Position numbers and translations under genes: made by a program. A stretch of DNA of 64,000 nucleotides from the NCBI GenBank assembly GCA_947479455.1, contig CANJZE010000012.1, positions 49,663 through 113,662 of the forward strand. The letters run 5' to 3'. The first letter of the stretch is position 1. Each line of letters starts with the position of its first letter. Source of the stretch: Bacteroidota bacterium. Lineage in GTDB: Bacteria > Bacteroidota > Bacteroidia > Chitinophagales > LD1. This document shows, one piece after another, positions 18,432 through 25,911 of this stretch. Under the pieces are notes generated by a model. The model worked only from the letters and a program-made list of their open reading frames with translations. It was not told the origin of the DNA and made no database searches.

Positions 18432-19488
18432 TATCGCTGTAGTTGATGATTACTCCTAACTGCGAACTCATATCTACTTTCAGCATTACGGTCAGTTTCT
18501 TTAATTCAAGAAACAGCGATTCCATATCAGGTCGGTTAGTGGTTAGGGCTGTTGAATAATCCACCGGTATTATTTCTGCCATCTGAATGACCAAATCAAA
18601 TTGATTTGAAACAGCAGAAGCGAGCGGCTGGCCGTTGAATTCTGCATTCAGATAAACCAAGTAATCATCGAAACCACTACCCGCGCCTCCTTCATACAAA
18701 ATTTTTAACTCGCGTAGATTGGCTGCCAATAACTCTTTCGAATGCCGTGAATGATATGCTTCAAGTAAATGCGCGTCAACATTTCCTGATGAAACAAAGC
18801 CAATGTAACCTAATGAATTCCCAACTCTCTCCTTTCTGCATCGCTCAATTTCGAATGCTAAATCATTCATCAGCATACCAACTGAACTTCCGATGTCAGT
18901 TCCTGATGCACTTATAAATTGAGTAAGATAACTGTTCCATGAAGTTGAAGCATTTGCAGAAACAGTTTCAATTTCGTTGGTGATATCGTTTAAGTATTGG
19001 ATTCGTTTTGTTGCGTTTAGATCTGTGGTAAAAAGGTTTATTATCTCAGTGCTACTCCTACTGAACAGCAAATAATCTATGGCCGGATAACCCTTGGCCT
19101 GAATATTATTAGCAGCACTCAAATTATAGACACCGCTAGAAATATTGGCATTGATTTGTGTGGTGTCAGTTACAAAAACGTTCAGGTTACGCGTTTCATT
19201 ATTGGGAGAAAGACTATACGCCTCCACTTTCATAAAAGCTGTATAAGCAGTTAAAAATGCAACCTTCAACGAATCGAGTTTAGCGGTAGAAGGATTCCCG
19301 GCAAAGTAATTCTCCCTTGTCTTTAAAGCTGTAGCAGTAGAGCTTAACTGTTGGTGTGCAGGCACAATTACATTGTTGCCTAAGTTCGTAAGCATGCCAG
19401 CCCGGTCGAACTTATCGCCCCCGTCTTTGGGCTTACAGCCATTCAGCAAAATCAATAAAGCCGCAGCGGCACATATATATTTGAGCAT
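18418..19488 (-). CDS. imelysin-family lipoprotein (EfeO/IrpA-like iron protein)
   Basis: 356 aa from the ATG at 19488. The in-frame TTG at 19494 directly abuts the previous stop and would also work. The lipoprotein signal (LLILLNGC) anchors it in a membrane. The imelysin-like all-helical domain shows the family's AYTAFMKVEAYSLSP-like start, the IQAKGYPAIDYLLF segment (GxPAxD, comparable to the GxHxxE region) and AYHSRHSKELL. Imelysins are iron-regulated peptidase-fold proteins implicated in iron uptake. It is the second gene of the operon. Confidence 0.85.
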   Translation of the reverse strand: MLKYICAAAALLILLNGCKPKDGGDKFDRAGMLTNLGNNVIVPAHQQLSSTATALKTRENYFAGNPSTAKLDSLKVAFLTAYTAFMKVEAYSLSPNNETRNLNVFVTDTTQINANISSGVYNLSAANNIQAKGYPAIDYLLFSRSSTEIINLFTTDLNATKRIQYLNDITNEIETVSANASTSWNSYLTQFISASGTDIGSSVGMLMNDLAFEIERCRKERVGNSLGYIGFVSSGNVDAHLLEAYHSRHSKELLAANLRELKILYEGGAGSGFDDYLVYLNAEFNGQPLASAVSNQFDLVIQMAEIIPVDYSTALTTNRPDMESLFLELKKLTVMLKVDMSSQLGVIINYSDNDGD

Positions 19489-19494
19489 GTGCAA

Positions 19495-20541
19495 TTATAG
19501 TTGGTCTTTAACGGCATCAAAACCATAAATAGTACTCAATAGATTTTTAGCTGCCTGCAAATCGGTCGTGCTGGTAGTCCAGAAATTGGTTCCGAAGTAA
19601 CCAAGCAGGGTTGCTATTTGCGCATCAGTAACTTTCTTAGTCGGATTGTATTTGAGCGACTTTACTAAAAAGTAACCTTCAGAAAGTGTATGACTGCGAA
19701 CTGCATTATCGCCAACGTTAGCTAACGCTTCATTGATGTAGTGAACCGCAGTTCCGGCAATACCACGTTCTACATTATCGCGAATGATGGCGATTTGCTC
19801 AGTAACCGTTTCGTTATCATCATTATCAATTGCTGCGCGGCCTTTCAAAAAGGCGTTCATCACTGCTGTGCCGTTTCCAAGCAACGCATTTCTGTCGTTT
19901 CCATACTCACCCAGGTGTAACACACCGGCAGTGTTTGTCGGATAATCAACCGGTACTCCGTAGTAACCGAAAGCCTCATCCCAATGGTGCTGACGGTCTG
20001 CAATGGCTACCTGTGCACCTACCTGGTCTTCGCTTAAATAAATTGCTGTAATCTGATAATAGATGAGCGCGCCCTGTAAATGCTTCTCTACTCCCTCTTT
20101 TAAATCAAAACCATTCGCATCTAATAAATACGATTTTGTTCCGTTGGTAACAATGCCCGAAGTTCCGTTAGAAGCGGTACCGCCTGCTGCACTGGCAGTG
20201 GCTGCATTGTCAATCCAGGTTTCAACTGTTGCCTGGTCTGCTAAAAAAGTTTTATTCTTTAATTGTTTGCCCGAAGTATCAAGCGCGGCAATGCTAAAGG
20301 GGTTGCCAGTGTTGCTGTACATATTCTTTAAGTCTGTAGCATCGAGTACTGTGCCGGTGTTTCCTGCTTTTACAGCATCTACGAGTGCGTCAATCATACT
20401 TAAACGGATAGTTTGACCGCTGTAATTAACGTTGCTGAAGTTGTAAGTGTTGGGAACGGTGTAATTTTTCTTGGGTTCTTTACAGGATTGAAAACTGAAA
20501 ATAAAAGCAAAGGCTATGAGAGAAATTGTAAGCTTTTTCAT
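19495..20541 (-). CDS. DUF4856 lipoprotein, iron-locus associated
   Basis: 348 aa with a lipoprotein signal peptide ending FSFQSC (Cys20). The body contains repeated helical pairs with conserved H, D and E residues (ADRQHHWDEAFGYYGVP, HLGEYGNDRN, AVHYINEALANVG). That pattern matches DUF4856, which is related in layout to imelysin and commonly precedes it in Bacteroidota. It is the first gene of the operon and is directly behind the promoter with two palindromic operators. A role in binding or handling iron at the cell surface is inferred from context only. Confidence 0.8.
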   Translation of the reverse strand: MKKLTISLIAFAFIFSFQSCKEPKKNYTVPNTYNFSNVNYSGQTIRLSMIDALVDAVKAGNTGTVLDATDLKNMYSNTGNPFSIAALDTSGKQLKNKTFLADQATVETWIDNAATASAAGGTASNGTSGIVTNGTKSYLLDANGFDLKEGVEKHLQGALIYYQITAIYLSEDQVGAQVAIADRQHHWDEAFGYYGVPVDYPTNTAGVLHLGEYGNDRNALLGNGTAVMNAFLKGRAAIDNDDNETVTEQIAIIRDNVERGIAGTAVHYINEALANVGDNAVRSHTLSEGYFLVKSLKYNPTKKVTDAQIATLLGYFGTNFWTTSTTDLQAAKNLLSTIYGFDAVKDQL

Positions 20542-20558
20542 TGTGCAATTTAAAGTTG

Positions 20559-20575
20559 TTTAGATTAGTTCTAAA
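20559..20575. promoter_or_regulatory. palindromic operator A (DtxR/IdeR-like box)
   Basis: TTTAGATTAGTTCTAAA: TTTAGA and TCTAAA arms with a 5-nt centre, located just downstream of the predicted RNA start of the DUF4856 operon. The pattern resembles sites of metal-dependent DtxR-family repressors; the regulator itself is not in the window. Confidence 0.65.
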
Positions 20576-20587
20576 TAATGTGCGATG

Positions 20588-20618
20588 CAAATTTAGAAGC
20601 AGGATACAATTATCCAAA
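20588..20618 (-). promoter_or_regulatory. promoter of the iron operon
   Basis: Minus strand: TTTG at 20615-20618, exactly 19 nt, TAAATTTG at 20588-20595. It is a close match to the Bacteroidota consensus, with operator B 2 bp upstream of -33 and operator A downstream of the start site. Confidence 0.8.
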
Positions 20619-20620
20619 TT

Positions 20621-20639
20621 ATTTAGATTGAATCTAAAT
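20621..20639. promoter_or_regulatory. palindromic operator B (perfect 9+1+9 dyad)
   Basis: ATTTAGATTGAATCTAAAT is a perfect palindrome around one G. It abuts the -33 element of the leftward iron operon and lies in the gap shared with the rightward receptor gene. Confidence 0.75.
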
Positions 20640-20697
20640 GAGTTTAGTCATGCAAGTTAAATATATCGGGGAGTTGGTTTTTCCGTAGTTCAAAAAT

Positions 20698-20721
20698 AAA
20701 TTTTAGATTTGTCTAAAATTT
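20698..20721. promoter_or_regulatory. palindromic operator C overlapping the receptor -7 element
   Basis: Perfect 10-bp arms AAATTTTAGA / TCTAAAATTT with a TTTG centre. The centre and left arm contain TAGATTTG (20704-20711), a consensus -7 element for the rightward gene starting at 20729. A repressor bound here would block that promoter. No clear -33 element is seen. Confidence 0.65.
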
Positions 20722-20728
20722 ATTCAAG

Positions 20729-22325
20729 GTGTATCGAAAATATTTTTTATTGATTATTTTTCTGCTGACTAGTCTGCTAAGCCCAGCACAGGAAATTACT
20801 ATAAAGGGAAATGTGAAAGATGCAACGAGCGGAGAAGGGGTTTCTTTTGCAAATATTCATGTAATCGGAACAGGCAACGGAACAACTACAAATGAGTTCG
20901 GAAATTTTACGCTAAATGTAAATTCCGCTTCTGCCCTTAAAGTTTCTGCGGTTGGTTATAAAACAGATACCGTTCAGCTTAAGCCAGTAAAAAGTTCTGT
21001 CTCTATCGTTTTGAAATCGTCTGAGACTAATTTGAATGAAGTAGTAATTAGTGGAACTATGCGAGATGCAGTGGAATAAAAGTTTCCGCGGCACCGATTC
21101 GGTTTATGGAGAAAGTATTTACACCCAGCGGGTAGAACTTATTGGTGTTTATCAATTACCTACCGGTAAGGAAAATCTGTTTCTTGATTACAGTTACAAT
21201 TTCCATTATCAGGACAGCTACTACGGTACGATAAAGTATCTGGCAAAACAGCATGTAGTGTTTGCACAATTGCGCTGGAGTAAAAACTGGAAACGCATTT
21301 CGCTGCTTGCCGGTGCGCCCTTCCGGTTTATACATTACGATGATAATACTCCTGCTACCGCCAACGATTTACTGACTGCCACTAAACCTTCGGTGACCAT
21401 TCTGCCCGGAGTATTTGTACAAACCGAATGGAAACCGATAGAGCAGTTTACCGTGCTTGCTGGTATTCGTTACGAGTATCACAACGAGCACAAAAGTATT
21501 TTCTCACCTAGGTTGTCATTCAAAATAACTCAATATAAAGACCACACGATACGTTTAAGTGCAGGCAACGGATTTCGCGTAGTAAACCTTTTTACCGAAG
21601 ACCATGCCGCCCTTACCGGTGCACGTAAAGTGATGATTGCCGAGAAACTAAAGCCTGAACAAAGCTGGAATGGTAATGTTAACTATACCACAATGGTTCA
21701 GCATAAGTTGGGATTTGTGGGCATTGATGTAAGCGGTTTCTACACTTACTTTACCAATAAGATTGTAGCAGATTTTATAACCGACCCTCAAAAGATAATC
21801 TACGATAACTTGAATGGTTATGCGGTTAGTGCCGGTGCTTCAGCTAATCTTGATTTCAATTTTACCAATGGGCTTAAGATTCTGATTGGAGGAACCTATA
21901 TGCAGGTGTATCAGGTAGAGAATAAAATACGCACCCCGCAGTTTCATGCCCCAAATTTTTCGGCAACGTATGCTATTAGTTATACTTTTAATAAAATTGG
22001 TTTGAGCATTGACTACACCGGTAAAATGAACAGCCCGATGTTTTTACCTGTGGTGCCGAACGATTTCCGTCCTTCTAAATCACCCTGGTTCTGCATTATG
22101 AATATTCAGTTTACCCAAAAAATTCAGAATGGTTTGGAGTTGTTTGCAGGCGTAAAAAACTTCCTGAATTTTATTCCTAAGAATCCTATTCTACGTCCCG
22201 ATGACCCTTTCAACAAACAGGTTTCTGTAGATAATCCTAACAACTACACCTTCGACCCCAGTTATAATTATGCACCTATTCAGGGGGCAAAGGGATATGT
22301 TGGGTTGAGGTATACATTGAAGTAA
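20729..22325 (+). pseudogene. TonB-dependent receptor with plug region deleted and frame broken
   Basis: Two overlapping frames carry the two ends of one receptor. The first (20729-21079, GTG start, 116 aa) has a signal peptide and a carboxypeptidase-regulatory-like domain, and stops at EVVISGTM-RDAVE. That is the point where a plug domain normally begins. The second (open from ~21051 to 22325) starts in mid-barrel (QWNKSFRGTDSVYGESIYTQ) and runs to a normal end (GAKGYVGLRYTLK). The plug and early barrel strands, likely 250 or more residues, are absent. A receptor without a plug cannot work normally, so this is probably a deletion remnant. It is iron-regulated by position. Confidence 0.8.
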
Positions 22326-22360
22326 TTGATTTAAAAAATCTGAGTTTTTGATTTTTACAT

Positions 22361-23023
22361 TTGCTCGACAAAATCATTCACGTGGCTTTATTGAAAAGCT
22401 ATTCTCCCTTGTATAAAACCGCTTTTTTCCTAAGCATTTTTACCATCGTCTACAACATTGGCGAAGGACTTATCTCCACTTATTTCGGATTTGAAAACGA
22501 TACGCTCGCGCTCTTTGGATTTGGTTTAGATAGTTTTATAGAAGCAATTTCAGCCGTAGGAATTGCGCACATGGTTATTCGGATTATGAAAAATTCGGGA
22601 AGCCTGCAGGATGAGTTTGAAATAACTGCACTTAAAATTACCGGCTATTCATTTTATGCGCTGTGTTTTGTGTTAGCCATTATGTGTGTTCAAAAAATAA
22701 TTGCACATGAAAATCCAACCACCTCTTTTTGGGGCATTGTGATTTCTTCTTTCTCTATTGTAATTATGCTCGGGACTATCTACTGGAAAACTTCGCTGGG
22801 TAAAAAATTAAACTCAGCAGCGCTTATTGCCGATGCCAACTGTGCTAAGGTCTGCGTATACATGAGTTTGGTTTTACTCGCTTCAAGTTTGTTGTATGAA
22901 TTTTTTCATATTCCATACATTGACATTGCAGGAACTATAGGCATCATTTATTTTTCGTACAAGGAAGGAAAAGAATGTTTCGACAAAGCGAAAGGTATTC
23001 ACTGCTGTGCGCATCCGCATTAA
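22361..23023 (+). CDS. CDF-like cation transporter membrane domain protein
   Basis: 220 aa with about six membrane helices. The segment ALFGFGLDSFIEAISAVGIAH resembles the cation-diffusion-facilitator helix 2, with Asp and Glu in the membrane. A Cys/His-rich tail (HCCAHPH) could bind metal. The C-terminal cytoplasmic CDF domain is absent. No ATG is available near the N-terminus; TTG at 22361 or GTG at 22382 must serve. A TACATTTG (22356-22363) overlaps the TTG and, if it is a -7 box, favours the GTG. It follows the broken receptor and may belong to the same metal locus. Confidence 0.65.
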   Translation: MLDKIIHVALLKSYSPLYKTAFFLSIFTIVYNIGEGLISTYFGFENDTLALFGFGLDSFIEAISAVGIAHMVIRIMKNSGSLQDEFEITALKITGYSFYALCFVLAIMCVQKIIAHENPTTSFWGIVISSFSIVIMLGTIYWKTSLGKKLNSAALIADANCAKVCVYMSLVLLASSLLYEFFHIPYIDIAGTIGIIYFSYKEGKECFDKAKGIHCCAHPH

Positions 23024-23066
23024 ATGAAAGAGTACCTAAGTTTTAAAAACTTAGTTACTCTTTCAT
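23024..23066. terminator. long hairpin between convergent genes
   Basis: 21-nt arms (23024-23044 and 23046-23066) with one mismatch and AT-rich centre. It lies between convergent genes and could end both transcripts. It lacks a T-run after the stem, so factor-independent termination is uncertain. Confidence 0.5.
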
Positions 23067-23078
23067 GAACAGGAAATT

Positions 23079-23996
23079 TTACAATTCAAACAATCCTTCA
23101 ATAGAAAGATAACGCTCCCCTGTATCGTAATTGAATCCAAGAATTGTTTTGCCCGCTGGAATTTCTGAAAGCTTTTTTGCAATGGCGGCCAAGGTTGCTC
23201 CAGATGAAACACCACCAAATAGTGCTTCTTCTTTTGCAGCACGAATAGTATATTCATAGGCTTCTTCTTTTGTAACTTGAATTACTCCGTCTAAAATTTT
23301 AGTGTCAAGATTGTTGGGAATAAAACCTGCACCAATTCCCTGAATTGGGTGTGGTGAGGGTTGCCCGCCACTAATTACAGGTGAAGCAGAAGGCTCTACA
23401 GCAAAAACTTTTGTGTTCGGAAATTTCTCTTTCAAAATTCTTCCAACACCTGTAATGTGTCCGCCTGTTCCTACTCCCGTAATTAAATAATCAACCCCGT
23501 TTGGAAAATCTTTTAGAATTTCCTGTGCTGTTGTGCGCACATGCACATCAATGTTTGCAGGATTATCGAACTGTTGCGGAATCCAACTGTTCGGAGTGAC
23601 AGCCGCCAATTCATTTGCCTTTTCAATAGCCCCTTTCATTCCTTTTTCGCGCGGTGTCAATTCGAAACTTGCACCGTAAGCTTTCATCAATCTTCTTCTT
23701 TCTAAACTCATGCTTTCGGGCATTACCAAAATGAGTTTGTACCCTTTTACTGCGGCAACAATGGCTAATCCAATTCCTGTGTTGCCCGAAGTAGGTTCAA
23801 TAATTACGCTTCCTTTTTTGAGTAACCCTTTTTGCTCTGCATCTTCTATCATAGAAAGGGCGATGCGGTCTTTAATACTTCCTCCGGGGTTTTGACGTTC
23901 GAGTTTTATCCAGACATCATGTGTGGTTCCGAATAATTTGTTGATGTGTAAATGTGGTGTGTTGCCAATGGTTTCAAGAATGTTGTTTGCTTTCAT
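23079..23996 (-). CDS. cysK: cysteine synthase A (O-acetylserine sulfhydrylase)
   Basis: 305 aa. It is a PLP enzyme making cysteine from O-acetylserine and sulfide. PLP-lysine is K42 in GGSIKDR. The phosphate-cradle and substrate motifs [11 protein letters not shown] (~69) and [12 protein letters not shown] (~175) and the GGVSSGA segment (~263) are all present. cysE lies 24 bp upstream on the same strand, so the two last steps of cysteine synthesis form one operon, likely under control of the Cys-rich leader upstream. Confidence 0.95.
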   Translation of the reverse strand: MKANNILETIGNTPHLHINKLFGTTHDVWIKLERQNPGGSIKDRIALSMIEDAEQKGLLKKGSVIIEPTSGNTGIGLAIVAAVKGYKLILVMPESMSLERRRLMKAYGASFELTPREKGMKGAIEKANELAAVTPNSWIPQQFDNPANIDVHVRTTAQEILKDFPNGVDYLITGVGTGGHITGVGRILKEKFPNTKVFAVEPSASPVISGGQPSPHPIQGIGAGFIPNNLDTKILDGVIQVTKEEAYEYTIRAAKEEALFGGVSSGATLAAIAKKLSEIPAGKTILGFNYDTGERYLSIEGLFEL

Positions 23997-24020
23997 TTTA
24001 TTTTTGGTTTTGTTTTATGT

Positions 24021-24836
24021 TTAAATTATAAAGTCAATTACCTCGTTCATTTCGCTCTTGTCTCTTATGTGAACATCGCTCTTGTGGTAAACGATGGATA
24101 GTGGCGGCACACCTGAAGTTAGCCAAACATTTCCTCCAATTACACTACTGTGACCAATCGTAGTTTCTCCGCCAAGAATACAACTACCTGCGTAAATGAG
24201 TACATCATCTTCGATAGTAGGATGGCGTTTTACTCCTTTTGTTTCTTTACGAACTGCCAACGCACCAAGTGTAACTCCCTGATAAATTTTCACACGGTTG
24301 CCAATGATAGTTGTCTGTCCAACTACCACACCCGTTCCATGGTCAATAAAAAACGGGTTTCCTATTTGTGCACCGGGATGAATATCAATTCCTGTTTTGT
24401 TGTGCGCATATTCACTGATAACGCGCGGTACAATAGGAACATTCAGTTTTGATAACTCATGCGCCAAACGATAAACTGTTATGGCGTAAAAGCCCGGATA
24501 AGCAATTATCACTTCCTCAATTCCTTCGGCAGCCGGGTCAGATTGAATAAAAAATTCGGCATCCACAATCAGTTTGTTGTAGATAGCGGGAAGAGAGGCG
24601 AAAAATTTCTCAATGATTTCTTCAGCTGAAAAAGTAAGCCTATCTGCCAGCGGCTTCAGAATATCATTTAAGTGACGAGCCAAACGCTCCTGTGTTTCTT
24701 CAGCTACTTCATAGCGAAAGGTAAAGGTTGATTCAATCGGAAAAATCAAATCAATCAGTTCATCGGTGAACTTGTGAATGAAAGCACGCGATGGAATGGT
24801 GCTGAAATCAATTTTCTCGGATGGTTGAACTTGCAT
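24021..24836 (-). CDS. cysE: serine O-acetyltransferase
   Basis: 271 aa. It acetylates serine with acetyl-CoA. The helical N-terminal part is followed by left-handed beta-helix hexapeptide repeats (IDIHPGAQIGNPFFIDHGTG, VVVGQTTIIG) with the catalytic His/Asp region, and GVTLGAL. Length and the long N-terminus fit the EpsC/SatA type. It is the first structural gene after a leader ORF and a terminator, 19 nt from the end of the terminator T-run, and is co-transcribed with cysK. Confidence 0.95.
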   Translation of the reverse strand: MQVQPSEKIDFSTIPSRAFIHKFTDELIDLIFPIESTFTFRYEVAEETQERLARHLNDILKPLADRLTFSAEEIIEKFFASLPAIYNKLIVDAEFFIQSDPAAEGIEEVIIAYPGFYAITVYRLAHELSKLNVPIVPRVISEYAHNKTGIDIHPGAQIGNPFFIDHGTGVVVGQTTIIGNRVKIYQGVTLGALAVRKETKGVKRHPTIEDDVLIYAGSCILGGETTIGHSSVIGGNVWLTSGVPPLSIVYHKSDVHIRDKSEMNEVIDFII

Positions 24837-24854
24837 GTTTTAAATTTTTAGAAT

Positions 24855-24882
24855 AAAAAACCCTTCGTGGTGACGAAGGGTT
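24855..24882 (-). terminator. leader terminator (attenuator) of cysE-cysK
   Basis: Minus strand: AACCCTTCG / CGAAGGGTT stem (9 bp), 6-nt loop TCACCA, then six T. No other minus-strand gene precedes it, so it can only stop transcripts heading into cysE. This is the layout of a regulated leader terminator. Confidence 0.85.
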
Positions 24883-24912
24883 CAGAAATATTTTTTTGAA
24901 ATCGTTTACTAA

Positions 24913-24978
24913 TTACAAAATGTATTTACAGCCCCTGTAAGGAGAACAACAGCAACACATATTTTGGAAACGAATCAT
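24913..24978 (-). CDS. Cys-rich leader peptide of cysE-cysK
   Basis: 21-codon ORF with ATG at 24978 and TAA at 24913-24915. It begins MIRFQNMCCCCSPYRGC. Codons 8-11 are TGT TGC TGT TGT and codon 17 is TGT. Five Cys in 21 residues is far above expectation. It lies between a probable -7 element (25008-25015) and the attenuator hairpin (24855-24882). Translation would sense charged Cys-tRNA, and stalling at the Cys run would alter folding of the following ~65 nt. A small TTACAG-GGG-CTGTAA stem overlaps its end. The antiterminator pairing could not be settled by eye. Confidence 0.75.
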   Translation of the reverse strand: MIRFQNMCCCCSPYRGCKYIL

Positions 24979-25007
24979 GCGGCTAAAATAGAAATTTCCT
25001 TTTACCG

Positions 25008-25015
25008 CAAAATTA
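25008..25015 (-). promoter_or_regulatory. probable -7 element of the cys leader transcript
   Basis: Minus strand TAATTTTG matches TAnnTTTG and would place the RNA start near 25001, about 23 nt before the leader ATG. No good -33 TTTG lies 19 nt upstream, which may mean an activator is needed. Confidence 0.45.
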
Positions 25016-25069
25016 TTTTCGAAAATTCACCCTGTAATTATTGTTATTCTTGTTCAACAAACCATTTGA

Positions 25070-25894
25070 ATGACCTATCACTGTTTTGAATTTTTTACGC
25101 GCAATGAAGTGGAACGCGACTGGCTCATTTCTATTTTAAGCGATTTTCATTTTGAGGGATTTGAAGAAACTTCCGATTCGCTGAAAGGGTTTGTGTATGC
25201 CGATAAAATAACCAACGATAAGGTAGCCGAGATTCTGACCGACAATGAATTCACTCACATTGAATTTTCTTCTGCCGCTATTGAAAACAAAAACTGGAAT
25301 GAAGAATGGGAAAAAAATTTTGAGCCTGTTCTTATTGCTAAAAGAGTAGCTATTCGCGCACCTTTTCATCCTTCTACCAGTACAGAATTTGAAATTATTA
25401 TCGAGCCAAAAATGAGTTTCGGCACGGGGCATCATGCTACAACAGCAGGAGTTATCGAATTAATGCTTGCTGAAAATTTCGAAAACAAAAGCGTGCTTGA
25501 CTTTGGTAGTGGCACAGGTGTATTGGCGATTCTTGCCGAAAAATTAAAAGCTAAATCGGTTATTGCCATTGACAATGAAGAATGGGCTTACCACAATTGC
25601 ATGGAGAATGTGCAACGCAATAATTGCCAACTCATAAAAACTGTTCATGGAGATACCCTATATGTCTTCACCGAAAAATTTGATGCTATTTTAGCCAATA
25701 TCAATCGCAACGTAATTCTCAGCAACATTCACAAGTGGAAAAGTTTGCTGAACGAGAACGGAATATTGCTCGTTAGCGGAATATTATTGAACGATGAAAT
25801 GGGCGTAGTAACAGAAGCCAAAAAAAACAATCTAGCGCAAAAATCAATTATCCGAAGCAACGGGTGGTTAGCCATTTCATTTCAACTTTTTTAA
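25070..25894 (+). CDS. prmA: ribosomal protein L11 methyltransferase
   Basis: 274 aa. SAM-dependent methyltransferase: motif I DFGSGTGVLAILA (~144-156) and a FGTGHHATT substrate segment (~118) specific to PrmA. The NPPY-type motif appears as ANINRNV. The N-terminal substrate-recognition domain (first ~90 residues) is also present. It trimethylates L11. The gene is divergent from the cys leader and ends 17 nt before the next gene's start. Confidence 0.93.
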   Translation: MTYHCFEFFTRNEVERDWLISILSDFHFEGFEETSDSLKGFVYADKITNDKVAEILTDNEFTHIEFSSAAIENKNWNEEWEKNFEPVLIAKRVAIRAPFHPSTSTEFEIIIEPKMSFGTGHHATTAGVIELMLAENFENKSVLDFGSGTGVLAILAEKLKAKSVIAIDNEEWAYHNCMENVQRNNCQLIKTVHGDTLYVFTEKFDAILANINRNVILSNIHKWKSLLNENGILLVSGILLNDEMGVVTEAKKNNLAQKSIIRSNGWLAISFQLF

Positions 25895-25911
25895 GCAAAA
25901 ATATTTTCAGT

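Noticed and set aside
22326..22363. Full promoter for the CDF-like gene
   Set aside because: TACATTTG is a good -7 element, but no TTTG lies at a normal spacing; mentioned only in the gene entry.
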